Shown here in pieces: positions 40,696 to 49,867 of a stretch of DNA of 64,000 nt. Both the position numbers and the translations under genes were made by a program. The stretch comes from Risungbinella massiliensis (GTDB lineage: Bacteria > Bacillota > Bacilli > Thermoactinomycetales > Thermoactinomycetaceae): contig NZ_LN812103.1 of NCBI RefSeq assembly GCF_000942395.1, forward strand, positions 157,000-220,999, written 5' to 3'. Below the pieces are notes generated by a model. That model did no database searches. It had not been told where the DNA came from and saw only the letters and a list, made by a program, of their open reading frames with translations. Each line of letters starts with the position of its first letter. The first letter of the stretch is position 1.

Positions 40696-40750
40696 CCCTT
40701 TCCCCGCTACCAAAGCTATGGAATAGATAGCTCTCGTAGCGAGGAAAGGG
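40696..40750. repeat. Long hairpin upstream of the 143-residue gene
   Basis: CCCTTTCCCCGCTAC pairs with GTAGCGAGGAAAGGG (one mismatch) and encloses AGCTAT..ATAGCT. It lies about 48 bases upstream of the minus-strand start codon. Confidence 0.6.
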
Positions 40751-41037
40751 TTATTTCTATTATACAGAATTGGCAGATATTTAATGTTTTGAATGTGAAC
40801 AAAATGTGTGAACAATATGGATCAACACACGTTGATTGTTTGCACATGGATAAGAGACTAATCCATTTTTCATAAAGTTATCAAACTATATAGGAAATAG
40901 CCCCTTCTTTGTCAAACAATCTAGGAGGGGCTTTGTACTGGAAGTTAGCAGGATATTGTCGACTTGGTAGAGAACGGAATGTGTGGGTCCTGTAATATAC
41001 AACTTCTTAGTTGGTTTTGCAGAAGGGAGGGGCCGTA
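40751..41037. other. Intergenic region before the methyltransferase gene
   Basis: No gene. TGTGTGAACAAT and ATTGTTTGCACA (about 40808-40849) bracket ATCAAC-ACAC-GTTGAT, an imperfect extended palindrome of unknown role. A terminator-like AGCCCCTTCT / AGGAGGGGCT with TTTG follows at 40899-40936. Confidence 0.4.
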
Positions 41038-41859
41038 TTGATTTTGAAAAAGAAGCAAATGACAAAACGGTTTAACCGTGCAGCAAAAACATACGATCTC
41101 TACGCTGAAATTCCTCGTAAGATGGCTCACCGACTCATCTATACTTGTAGAGAGCGTCAAATAGAAGCAAAACAGATTCTAGAGATTGGCTGTGGAACGG
41201 GTTTTTGTACAACCCTTTTACAGGATTTATATCCTCATGCGGAAATTCATGCTATTGATTTTGCGGAAAAGATGATTGAAGAGGCGAGACGGATTAGCAG
41301 TTCTCCACATATCACATTTCAAGTAGCAGATGCAGAGGAGGATGGTTGGCAATTAGCAGAAGAGTATGATCTGATTGTGATGAATGCAACCATGCATTGG
41401 TTTTCGGATCCTGCTTCTGTGTTAGAAAAGTGTTATCAGATGTTAGCGCCAGACGGGTATTTGATCGCATCTACGTTTGGTCCAGATACCTTTCAAGAAT
41501 TGCGAATGATGTTTGAGGTAGTGGAGTTAGATTATGGGATGGATCCTGCTTGTCACGTTTTGCGTCTTTGTGATGCTACTAGTTGGAAAGAGAGAGCAAG
41601 GGCAGCTAAATTTCATCCAATTCATCTAGAAGAACAATGGCATCAAGAGCATTATCGAGATTGCCGCCAATTCTTAACGACGATTCAATCTACTGGGTCT
41701 AGTTACAGTGAAGACCGCCAATCCTTGTATGTATCTCGGAAGATCTTGCCAAAAGTAATGGAAAAGTATGATGTTTATTTTCGAGATCGTCGAGGTGTTT
41801 ACGTTACGTATCACCTATTTCAGCTGATTGGAAAAAAAGAATTGGTTGGTGTTCCATAG
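41038..41859 (+). CDS. SAM-dependent methyltransferase, BioC-like
   Basis: 273 residues. TTG 41038 is five bases after GGGAGGGG; there is no ATG nearer than MTKRF. TKRFNRAAKTYDLYAEIPRK is the BioC N-terminal pattern. Motif I is ILEIGCGTGFCTTLLQDLYP (about residue 47), motif II IHAIDFAEKMIEEARR, and AEEYDLIVMNATMHWF completes the fold. BioC methylates malonyl-ACP to start pimelate synthesis for biotin. No other bio gene lies nearby, so assignment rests on similarity alone. Confidence 0.75.
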   Translation: MILKKKQMTKRFNRAAKTYDLYAEIPRKMAHRLIYTCRERQIEAKQILEIGCGTGFCTTLLQDLYPHAEIHAIDFAEKMIEEARRISSSPHITFQVADAEEDGWQLAEEYDLIVMNATMHWFSDPASVLEKCYQMLAPDGYLIASTFGPDTFQELRMMFEVVELDYGMDPACHVLRLCDATSWKERARAAKFHPIHLEEQWHQEHYRDCRQFLTTIQSTGSSYSEDRQSLYVSRKILPKVMEKYDVYFRDRRGVYVTYHLFQLIGKKELVGVP

Positions 41860-42072
41860 TTCTCATAAGATCTCAAGTAACGTAAGAGGATCGTGCACTA
41901 GGGCGCGATGGAACGAGTCTCATCATGATTCTCTTAGGTAAGTGTAGTTTTAAAGGACTAGTTCATAGGATAGGAGTTCTCTCCGTCCTTTTTTTGTGCT
42001 TTTTTACAAGAAAATTCATAGAGGAATTCTGTTATTATGGAATTACGTAGAGAAATAGGAGGATCTTTTTCT

Positions 42073-42783
42073 TTGGACGAAGCGAAAGTTTTATTAGTAG
42101 ACGATGAACGGGAGATCTCCAAAATTTTAGAGATTGCCCTGAGAAAAGAAGGAATTGAGCAAATTCGTATAGCGGAGACGGGTTATCAGGCTATCGAGAT
42201 TGCACAAAAATTTCATCCAAATGTAATTGTATTAGATGTGATGCTACCGGACTTGGAAGGTTATGAAGTATGTCAAGAGATTCGAACATTTTCCTTAGCA
42301 CCAATCCTTTTTCTTACGGCGAAATCTTCGGATTTGGCAAAATTGAAAGGATTCCAATTGGGAGGAGATGACTACATTACCAAACCTTTTCATCCATTAG
42401 AAGTAGTAGCCAGAATACAGGCACAACTGCGGAGGATGAAGATTTGGCAGCAAGTAGGGATGGAAATAGAACGCAAGAAAATCTATACGTTTGGTAACGT
42501 TACACTCAATGAATCATCTGGTCAACTGTTGATCGACGGGGTTGAAATGGCTTGCCCAGCAATGGAGTTTAAACTGCTTGCCTATCTCTGTGCTCATCCT
42601 AATCGTGTTTTTAGCCGACAACAGCTCTTTGAAGCGGTTTGGGGAGTGGAGAGTATTGGGGAAGAGAGTACTGTAATGGTGCATGTACGACGAATTCGGG
42701 AAAAGATCGAACGAAATCCTAGTAGACCATTACATCTACTTACGGTGAGGGGCTTGGGTTATAAGTTGGTAATGGACCGATGA
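42073..42783 (+). CDS. OmpR-family response regulator
   Basis: 236 residues. AGGAGG lies ten bases before TTG 42073; the upstream ATG (42037) has no ribosome site. Receiver domain: VLLVDDEREI (acidic pair), VIVLDVMLPD (phospho-acceptor aspartate), FLTAKSS and YITKPFHP (lysine). The winged-helix DNA-binding domain starts near residue 145 (YTFGNVTLNE) and includes FSRQQLFEAVWG and TVMVHVRRIREKIE. It overlaps the kinase gene by four bases. Confidence 0.93.
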   Translation: MDEAKVLLVDDEREISKILEIALRKEGIEQIRIAETGYQAIEIAQKFHPNVIVLDVMLPDLEGYEVCQEIRTFSLAPILFLTAKSSDLAKLKGFQLGGDDYITKPFHPLEVVARIQAQLRRMKIWQQVGMEIERKKIYTFGNVTLNESSGQLLIDGVEMACPAMEFKLLAYLCAHPNRVFSRQQLFEAVWGVESIGEESTVMVHVRRIREKIERNPSRPLHLLTVRGLGYKLVMDR

Positions 42784-44582
42784 AGGGTTGGTTCCGAAGA
42801 AATAAAAAATCTAGACTTTCCATGAGATCGCGCATAGGGGTCTTTTTAATCGTACGCTTTGTGGCGATGTTCATCATCGTAAACGTGTTAGGATATATCG
42901 GCATGGTTTATTTTACGGTCAAGATCGTGAGACCAAATGAAGTGTATTTTTTTGATAATCCGCGAAGTCTCCTAGATTTAATAGAAGACCAAACAGTTTG
43001 GAATGGACGAGAGCCCCAATTATCGAATGAAGTATTAGAGATGTTAGAAATAGAAAAAGGCTGGATTCAAATTCTAGACGAACAGGGAAACGAGATGTAT
43101 TCTCTGCACAAACCAAGCGATGTTCCCAAACATTATACAAATGTTGAATTGGTTGATTTTTTCCAAGAGAAGAAATTCACTGGATACTCGATCCATTCTT
43201 GGTACGCAACAGCCAAGATTGATGGAAAAAATCAGCATATCGCGATTCTAAATGGAATGCCTTTACGTGGAGGGGAAATTGCAAAAGAGGTAGCAAAATC
43301 CCTTCGATTGGAGAATGGAAATTTTGTACTTCCTTCTCAGGTATATGAGCTAGCGGATCAACGCCGTGGTTGGTTTCAGATTGTAGATGAAAGCGGGAAA
43401 GAAGTATTTCAATATCGTCGTCCAGCAAAACAGGACACCTACTATCGTCCTGGAGAGTTACACCTAGAAAGAGAGTACGGTGATTGGGGTGTTCGAGTTC
43501 CTATCACCTTGTCTAACAAAGAGTACACCATTATTGCATCGGAACCAATCATTCCCAATTATCCGTCTAAAAATGATCCATATGCAAAGATTAATGCCTC
43601 TTTATTGATAGCTGGTGTAGCAAGCATACTTCTCCTGGTAATAGCGGGGATCTCGATCTTTTATGGGAGACGTCTAGGACAACCGGTTCTGCATCTTGTT
43701 AGTTGGATTCAAAACTTGTCGGAAAAAGAGTGGGAAGAACCGCGAGATAAGAAAGGACATCCTCTTTCTATCTATCCCAAGAATGGGAAATTGAAAAAAA
43801 CGTATCGAATGTATCAAGAAGTGTTTGATAAGATTCGGCTGTTAACTGATCTGCTCCAAAAGCAGGAAAAAGATCAAGCAAGATTAGAGAAGACCCGAGA
43901 AGAATGGATTACCGGAATTACTCATGATTTACGAACTCCATTGTCTTCGGTTAAAGGTTATGCAGACTTGCTTCAACAACCAACCTATACTTGGACTACT
44001 CAAGAGGTTCAAGACTTTTCTCAGGTAATTACAGAAAAGGCGGCCTATATGGAAAGCCTGATCGAAGATTTGAGCTTAACCTTTCGCCTGCAAAATGATG
44101 CTCTGCCCCTTCAAAAAGAACGAACTGATCTTGTAGAATTATTGCGACGAATCGTAATTGAGCTGGTAAATGCCCCGATCTCAGAAGGCAAGGAAATTTT
44201 ATTTGAACCGTCTGCTATGCGTATAGAAACTTTGGTAGATGAGAAGTGGTTCCGACGAGCATTGTCTAATCTAATTGGTAATGCGATCTTGCATAACCCA
44301 ATAGGGACCAAGATCCAAACTCAGATTGAGTTAGATGAAGTATCGGGAGTAACTACTATCCAAATTCAAGACAATGGCGTAGGGATGGATCAGGAAACAT
44401 TGGATCATCTGTTTGATCGGTATTATCGGGGAACCAATACACAAACCAAAGGGACGGGGACAGGACTTGGGATGGCGATTTCCAAGCAATTGTTAGTGGC
44501 TCACGGTGCACAGATTGAAGTGGCCAGTCAGCCAGGAATAGGGACGAATATTACGATCCATTTAGATACTGTTTCAAATTAA
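42780..44582 (+). CDS. Membrane sensor histidine kinase
   Basis: 600 residues. Two spans (about 20-48 and 275-300) enclose an extracytoplasmic sensor of about 225 residues. The sensor seems to hold an internal repeat (KGWIQILDEQGNEMYSLHKP and RGWFQIVDESGKEVFQYRRP). HisKA histidine in WITGITHDLRTPLSSVKGYA (about residue 383); ATPase boxes NLIGNAILHNP, DNGVGMD, FDRYYRG and GTGTGLGMAI. Start ATG overlaps the regulator stop (ATGA). Its signal is unknown. Element B and the ATPase genes follow on the same strand. Confidence 0.93.
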   Translation: MKGWFRRNKKSRLSMRSRIGVFLIVRFVAMFIIVNVLGYIGMVYFTVKIVRPNEVYFFDNPRSLLDLIEDQTVWNGREPQLSNEVLEMLEIEKGWIQILDEQGNEMYSLHKPSDVPKHYTNVELVDFFQEKKFTGYSIHSWYATAKIDGKNQHIAILNGMPLRGGEIAKEVAKSLRLENGNFVLPSQVYELADQRRGWFQIVDESGKEVFQYRRPAKQDTYYRPGELHLEREYGDWGVRVPITLSNKEYTIIASEPIIPNYPSKNDPYAKINASLLIAGVASILLLVIAGISIFYGRRLGQPVLHLVSWIQNLSEKEWEEPRDKKGHPLSIYPKNGKLKKTYRMYQEVFDKIRLLTDLLQKQEKDQARLEKTREEWITGITHDLRTPLSSVKGYADLLQQPTYTWTTQEVQDFSQVITEKAAYMESLIEDLSLTFRLQNDALPLQKERTDLVELLRRIVIELVNAPISEGKEILFEPSAMRIETLVDEKWFRRALSNLIGNAILHNPIGTKIQTQIELDEVSGVTTIQIQDNGVGMDQETLDHLFDRYYRGTNTQTKGTGTGLGMAISKQLLVAHGAQIEVASQPGIGTNITIHLDTVSN

Positions 44583-44586
44583 TGGA

Positions 44587-44650
44587 GAGATATTTTGATT
44601 TAGAGAACGGCTTTGTCAAAAGCAACGTAAGCGTTCTAATCAAGATTCTC
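44587..44650 (+). promoter_or_regulatory. Stem-loop element B upstream of ATPase 1
   Basis: GAGATATTTTGATT and AATCAAGATTCTC pair with one bulge. Inside are AGAACG..CGTTCT and GCTTT-GTC-AAAAGC. The stretch CTTTGTCAAAAGCAACGTAA + G is identical to element A. The right arm ends 31 bases before the GTG start. Confidence 0.65.
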
Positions 44651-44681
44651 AGAGTGGAAAAATAAGAGAGGAGTGTATAAG

Positions 44682-47090
44682 GTGAAATATCATATCCTTC
44701 CGTTTTTAACCCCAAAATGGGTTCCGTACGAACTGCAAACCAAAATGGGAGCTACTCCTAATTTTGCTGCAATGGAACGAGCCTGGGATAACATTTTGAA
44801 AATATACCATACCAAGTGGTACAAACGTTGGCTCTATCAACCTTGGTTTTCATGGGAGTATCACGCGACAAACAAACGAGTGAACATTTTCTTTATGACA
44901 CCTAATGATTACTTAGGACCGATGACGTGGGACACCTATGCCAATCAGATGGGTGATACATTTTTCCAAGATAACGCTCCACCAGCATTTGATTTTAACA
45001 AGCCACATGCAGGTGTGAAAATGGAATTAGAGCGTGACTTTTCTGTTCCAATTCTACTTTCGTCTGAGCAAGACGGTTCGTTCGACCCTTATACCTATCT
45101 AATCAACATGTTAAATGGGATGCAGCCTGATATGCACGCAGTAATTCAATTTCTTGTCCGTCCTATCTATGATTCACAAGTCGCATCTCATTTTAAAAAA
45201 GCTTTAAAAAGAGTGCGAAAGAGCAAAGGGCTACCAGGAGAGAACGATCAATATCTGTCTGCAATCACAAACAAGATGTACAAGAATAAAGCAGAGGTCG
45301 CGATTAAACTTGCTGTTTTTGGACCAAGCCAGGAGCAAGTATCCAAACAGTTGGATGTTCTAGTCCACGCATTTGGGGGATTTCAATCAGAAGAGATGAA
45401 TCGTCTCACCGATCGAGAGTGGTTTCGGATCATTCGCCCATTATTCCGCTTTGAGTTAGAAAATAGAATATTTCCGATGAGACGAATTTCCAATGCCAAT
45501 ATTATGGCTACTGACGAGATGGCGAACTTATTACGACATCCAACATCAGGTGGTACTTCCAGATTTATTAAGTTGAAGTTTCAAAAGGTTCCTATTCCTC
45601 ATCTTATTCGAAGACAAGGAAATACAGAGAAACCAAAGATTCATCTAGGAAAAAGCGAACATATGGCGTTTGACTTGGACACCTACTTGCCGCTTGAATT
45701 GTTAAATAATCATATGACCGTACTTGGTGGGAAGGAATCAGGAAAGGCGGAGTTTTTGGTTGACCTTGTTACGAAGCTTGCGCATTTAAGTGACGAGGAA
45801 AACAAGATGGGCTTTACTGTCATTGATACAGTAGGAAATCTAGCAGAAGAGATTATTGCGCGAATTCCCAAAGAAAAACAAGACCGAATTCGGGCTATCC
45901 GCTTAAATGATGGTAAGTTCCCGATGAATCTATTTGAGTGGGATTTTGATGCTCCTCCACAAGTGAAATCAAGGCTACTTACCTTTTTAATGGGTGGGGA
46001 AAGCCCTACCTTGATGGATCAATTTATCCTGATCGGGACAGCATTAGATAAATTGAATCTGGCTACGCTCCGTAATATGCAACGTTTCTTTGAAGACCCA
46101 GAGTTTCGTGAGCGGATTGCGTTTTTCTGGAGAGATATCGAAGAGCCTGATCATGTTCCAGTCAAACGGTTTTTGGAGAAGTATAGCAACCTAACTACTT
46201 TCCAGAAAGAATTCATCAACTCACCTATTTATCAGTTAGTCAAATCTTTCAATACTTCTGGTACAACAGGACCATTCCGGAAAAAGACCAATGGGTTGGA
46301 ATTTACTCGTAATATGAGAGAAGGAAAGTTTCAGATTTTGGACATTTCCAATCTGGCATCCGATGATTCTCATACTATCGGAAAACATGTGCTTTCCTTT
46401 TTACATTGTGCGTTGCTTGCTCGTGGCCAATCAGCACTTGATGCAGGAGAGACTCCTAACATGCATCCGATTATATTGCATGAAGCGTCTGGATTTTTGG
46501 GAGGCTCGATTTTCCGTTCATTGGAGACCTTTATGGATGAGGCACGAATTTATCGAACTCCATTGATCCTCAGCATTCAAGGTATTGCTAGTCATTTGCC
46601 TAAAGATATAGCAGATGCTGTTTTTCGTCGGGCAGCTTCGTTAGTATCCTTCCAACTTCGCAACTCATCAGATGCCGAATTTGTAGCAAAAAGTTCCAAT
46701 GCTGGGGTAACAGGCATTACGGGACAAGATTTGGAGCGGATCGATCCGGGATATTGTTATATCTCGATACCAGCTGAAAAACAAGCGTCTGGTCTCTTTA
46801 CACTGAAGCCCAATCAGTTGGAAGACGGGTTGTACCAACATATAGCGGAAAGCCTGTATGCGGAGTCGTTGAGACTGGCTACAGAAAAAGAGAAGCAAGC
46901 AGTAGAAGAGATGGAACGTCAAGAAGCGGAACGTATGGTGATTTGGGAGCGAGAAAAAGAGGCATATCGCAAAGAGATGGCGGAAAAAAGGGCGAAAGAG
47001 AAATCAGATTCGCCTGATTTGGAAGATTATCTTCAATTCACCTATGGAACGACTGGCGAAAATCGTTATGGACAGATGGGCCCTAAATAG
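44682..47090 (+). CDS. FtsK/HerA/VirD4-like ATPase 1, degraded active site
   Basis: 802 residues. GTG 44682 follows GAGGAGTG and gives VKYHILPFLTPKWVPYEL, aligned with its paralogue. N-terminal domain (1-320) includes KWYKRWLYQPWFSWEYH, ERDFSVPILL, LFRFELENRIFPMRR and HPTSGGTSRFIKL. ATPase domain: a P-loop-like GGKESGKAEF (about residue 347) where the final Ser/Thr is Ala, FTVIDTVGNLAEEI, and HPIILHEASGFL (about 598) where the Walker B aspartate is His. The C-terminal charged coil ends in DLEDYLQFTYG. It is predicted catalytically impaired, and may be a structural partner of the active paralogue 137 bases downstream. Conjugation-type coupling proteins are the nearest known relatives by fold. 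Confidence 0.75.
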   Translation: MKYHILPFLTPKWVPYELQTKMGATPNFAAMERAWDNILKIYHTKWYKRWLYQPWFSWEYHATNKRVNIFFMTPNDYLGPMTWDTYANQMGDTFFQDNAPPAFDFNKPHAGVKMELERDFSVPILLSSEQDGSFDPYTYLINMLNGMQPDMHAVIQFLVRPIYDSQVASHFKKALKRVRKSKGLPGENDQYLSAITNKMYKNKAEVAIKLAVFGPSQEQVSKQLDVLVHAFGGFQSEEMNRLTDREWFRIIRPLFRFELENRIFPMRRISNANIMATDEMANLLRHPTSGGTSRFIKLKFQKVPIPHLIRRQGNTEKPKIHLGKSEHMAFDLDTYLPLELLNNHMTVLGGKESGKAEFLVDLVTKLAHLSDEENKMGFTVIDTVGNLAEEIIARIPKEKQDRIRAIRLNDGKFPMNLFEWDFDAPPQVKSRLLTFLMGGESPTLMDQFILIGTALDKLNLATLRNMQRFFEDPEFRERIAFFWRDIEEPDHVPVKRFLEKYSNLTTFQKEFINSPIYQLVKSFNTSGTTGPFRKKTNGLEFTRNMREGKFQILDISNLASDDSHTIGKHVLSFLHCALLARGQSALDAGETPNMHPIILHEASGFLGGSIFRSLETFMDEARIYRTPLILSIQGIASHLPKDIADAVFRRAASLVSFQLRNSSDAEFVAKSSNAGVTGITGQDLERIDPGYCYISIPAEKQASGLFTLKPNQLEDGLYQHIAESLYAESLRLATEKEKQAVEEMERQEAERMVIWEREKEAYRKEMAEKRAKEKSDSPDLEDYLQFTYGTTGENRYGQMGPK

Positions 47091-47128
47091 AATCGATTTT
47101 AATGAACCATCCAAACAAATAAATGAAA

Positions 47129-47171
47129 GAGAATCTTGATCGAGAGGTTGAGCATTTTGATCAAGATTCTC
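47129..47171 (+). promoter_or_regulatory. Stem-loop element C upstream of ATPase 2
   Basis: Perfect 13-bp stem GAGAATCTTGATC / GATCAAGATTCTC with a 17-base loop, ending 55 bases before the ATG. The right arm plus GTA is identical to element A. The CTTTGTCAAAAGC loop of A and B is absent. Confidence 0.7.
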
Positions 47172-47226
47172 GTAAGGAATGTTCCAGCAGATTGGCTTCT
47201 ATTAAATAGAGAGAAAGGGATGTTCA

Positions 47227-49710
47227 ATGCGATATCACTTATTTCCGTTTTTAATACCAAAAGAGCCTTGTTGGTGGCAGGTTCAAGTAGGTACTGGTTT
47301 ACAGCCAAACTATAAAGCGACAGAGAACTCTTGGAAAAATGGATTGGAAATCCTGCGCAAAAAGTGGTACCAACGGATTATCACACAGCCTTGGATGGGG
47401 TGGGAAGTACATGGGACTTGGGATGAGACCAAGTTCTATTATTGGACTCCGGATTATAGTACTGGGGAACGTTTTCATGAGGCTTGGTCCAATGATATGG
47501 GGTTTGTCAATATACTCCAAGAGAACCCGCCGGCTTTAGATTTTGGGCGTCCGCACTCCGGAGCGAAACTTCAATTCTTCCAAGATTTCTGTGTACCGAT
47601 TGAGATCTTCAGTGGGAATAGCGTAGACTCCATGACCAACTTGCTTCAGTTCATGACATATGTGGATCCTGGAGAACGAGCAGTAGTGCAGATGTTGATT
47701 AAACCAGTCTATGACGAGAAGGTAGATAAAGATTTTCGACGTGTGCTCTCTAAGCTCCAAAAGGGGCAAAATAATGCAAATGGAGAGTATGTTAAAGCGG
47801 TGATGCAAAAGTATCAAAAGCCGAAAGCCGAAATAGCGATTAAATTGATTTATTTTGCAGATTCTCAGAAAAAAGCAGATAGCCAAATGGATCAGTTCGT
47901 CAAGGCATTCTCGGTATTCAATAGTAATAAATTCAATGGTTTTGACCGACGTCGTTGGTGGAAAATCATGAAGCCGCTGTTTCGATATGAAGCAAAAAAT
48001 CGTATCTTCCCAATGCGACGTAAACAAAATGCGTTGATTATGGCAACAAATGAATTAGCTAGTGTAGCACGAAATCCTACCTCTGCTGGTTCATCCCGTT
48101 TTATCCGATTACGTCATCAAATGCCACTGTCTAACATCGAGGCACGTCAAGAGTGGAAAGCAGCTGACCCAAGTAAAACGCTTTATCTTGGGCAGAACTT
48201 ATTCCATTTTTGGAAACATGATATCTATCAAAGTCTATCGGATGCACAGAAAAATACGTTGGTGCTGGGCGGACCTGGTATGGGGAAAACGATGTTCCTT
48301 GTGAACTATATGGAGCAGTTCTTACGTCTTCGTACCAAGGAAAATAAGTATGGGCTGACAGTAATTGATCCAAATGGCACGTTGACGAGAGAGATTTTGA
48401 CCCGCATTCCACCAGAAGAACAAGACCGCTTCCGTGTCTATGAGTTTCGTAAAGGGAATGTACCATTTAATATTTATCAGAATGACTCTCCGATCAGTGA
48501 CAATAAGAAAACCCGAACAGCTCAGGGTGCAATTAAGAAGTTTGACAAATCTTTCTGGCAACCGATGGTGGAGGAGAATCTCTTGAATGCGGGGATTGCT
48601 TTGAGTAATCTCAATATGGCATCAACGGGAAATGTACAAAAGTTGTTGGAGAATGATGGATTCCGACACCATGTAATGCAGCTACTCGACCCCAATAATG
48701 AAGATCAAGCTGGACTAATCGAGTACTTCCGCCGTTATGACGAAATGGACGATGTTCGTCAGGATTTCTTGAAAGGTACTGCGATGGCAAAATTACGCAA
48801 TCTAAACGTCTCGCAGATTGGACCAATGTTAAATTCGCATGCTTGTGCGCCTAGCTGGTTTCAATCGATTGAAGAAGGCTGGATTCAAGTATTTGACCTA
48901 TCGGGTCTCTTTCCAAACGAGAAACAATTCTTAGCAAGCGTTGTATTTGGGTTCACGCAAGTGGCGATGCATTCTCGAGGTGGAAGACCTACGGAAGAAT
49001 TACCTTATCATCCTCTTCTTGTTGATGACGCAGCGATGCTACTACAAAATCACTATGACAAGATGGAGCTCTATGCTGGTGAAGCGACTCGTCAGCGAAT
49101 CCCATTTGTCTTTGCTGTAGAAGGTCTTTCTAATTTAATTAAGCCGGAAGTAATGGACTCCTTCTTCCGAAACTTTGGTACCTTTGCCTCATTCCAAGCA
49201 GGTAGCCCAACCGATGCTAAGATAGCTTGTGCCAATCTCAACAGCTTTGCTTTAAAACCAGAAGACTACAATTCAGTAGAGCCTGGAAACTGCTATATGC
49301 AAATGCCAATGGGGGAGGACCGTACCAGAGTCTTCTATGTAAAACCAAATCAGCTGGATCCAGGACCATATGCTGACCGTGCAGAAGAACTACGCAAAGC
49401 GACGGTAGCCTATGGGGAGGCCAAAGAAGCGGCAACTAGAACGGAACGAGAAAATCAGGCAAGAGAAAGACTAGCTAAATATCAGGCCTTTTTACAGAAG
49501 ACCAAACAGGAAAAAACGGATAGTGCTGCTACATCAGATCATACGGTCTCTACAGAAGAGATCGTAACTAGGATCAAGCCTACCCAAACTGAAACTTTTA
49601 CAGAGCGCAAAGCAGAAGTGCCAAAGACAAAAGCATCCACCTCTGATGAGATGGATGAGTTCATCGACTTGTTATACGGCATGTCTAGCAAATCAAAAAA
49701 GGCAGAATAG
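47227..49710 (+). CDS. FtsK/HerA/VirD4-like ATPase 2, intact active site
   Basis: 827 residues, ATG after AGAAAGGG. It shares layout and about a third or more of residues with ATPase 1: RYHLFPFLIPKEP, KWYQRIITQPWMGWEVH, QDFCVPIEIF, LFRYEAKNRIFPMRR, NPTSAGSSRFIRL. Walker A GGPGMGKTMF lies near residue 347 and Walker B HPLLVDDAAMLL near 598, both intact and at the same positions as the degraded motifs of ATPase 1. YGLTVIDPNGTLTREI resembles the VirD4/TraG DPHGDL region. A long Lys/Glu linker (730-800) leads to a tail EMDEFIDLLYGMS. No relaxase or type IV secretion gene is in the window. Confidence 0.78.
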   Translation: MRYHLFPFLIPKEPCWWQVQVGTGLQPNYKATENSWKNGLEILRKKWYQRIITQPWMGWEVHGTWDETKFYYWTPDYSTGERFHEAWSNDMGFVNILQENPPALDFGRPHSGAKLQFFQDFCVPIEIFSGNSVDSMTNLLQFMTYVDPGERAVVQMLIKPVYDEKVDKDFRRVLSKLQKGQNNANGEYVKAVMQKYQKPKAEIAIKLIYFADSQKKADSQMDQFVKAFSVFNSNKFNGFDRRRWWKIMKPLFRYEAKNRIFPMRRKQNALIMATNELASVARNPTSAGSSRFIRLRHQMPLSNIEARQEWKAADPSKTLYLGQNLFHFWKHDIYQSLSDAQKNTLVLGGPGMGKTMFLVNYMEQFLRLRTKENKYGLTVIDPNGTLTREILTRIPPEEQDRFRVYEFRKGNVPFNIYQNDSPISDNKKTRTAQGAIKKFDKSFWQPMVEENLLNAGIALSNLNMASTGNVQKLLENDGFRHHVMQLLDPNNEDQAGLIEYFRRYDEMDDVRQDFLKGTAMAKLRNLNVSQIGPMLNSHACAPSWFQSIEEGWIQVFDLSGLFPNEKQFLASVVFGFTQVAMHSRGGRPTEELPYHPLLVDDAAMLLQNHYDKMELYAGEATRQRIPFVFAVEGLSNLIKPEVMDSFFRNFGTFASFQAGSPTDAKIACANLNSFALKPEDYNSVEPGNCYMQMPMGEDRTRVFYVKPNQLDPGPYADRAEELRKATVAYGEAKEAATRTERENQARERLAKYQAFLQKTKQEKTDSAATSDHTVSTEEIVTRIKPTQTETFTERKAEVPKTKASTSDEMDEFIDLLYGMSSKSKKAE

Positions 49711-49867
49711 ACGAGGATAATTACTCTACACAAAAGTCGAATAACAGAGAAAATATTGATTTGGGAATCAAAGCAATTAAATCAATGTGATCATTGTAGA
49801 GTGGGTGTAGCTCTAAAAAAGAGAGTTTTAAGCTTCCATTCTATTTAGGAAAGGAAGGTGAGAGAAA

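Noticed and set aside
41860-42030. A fourth copy of the A/B/C stem-loop element near 41890 (AGTAACGTAAG and GATTCTCTTA)
   Set aside because: Only about 11 bases resemble the conserved loop and the arms do not pair properly.
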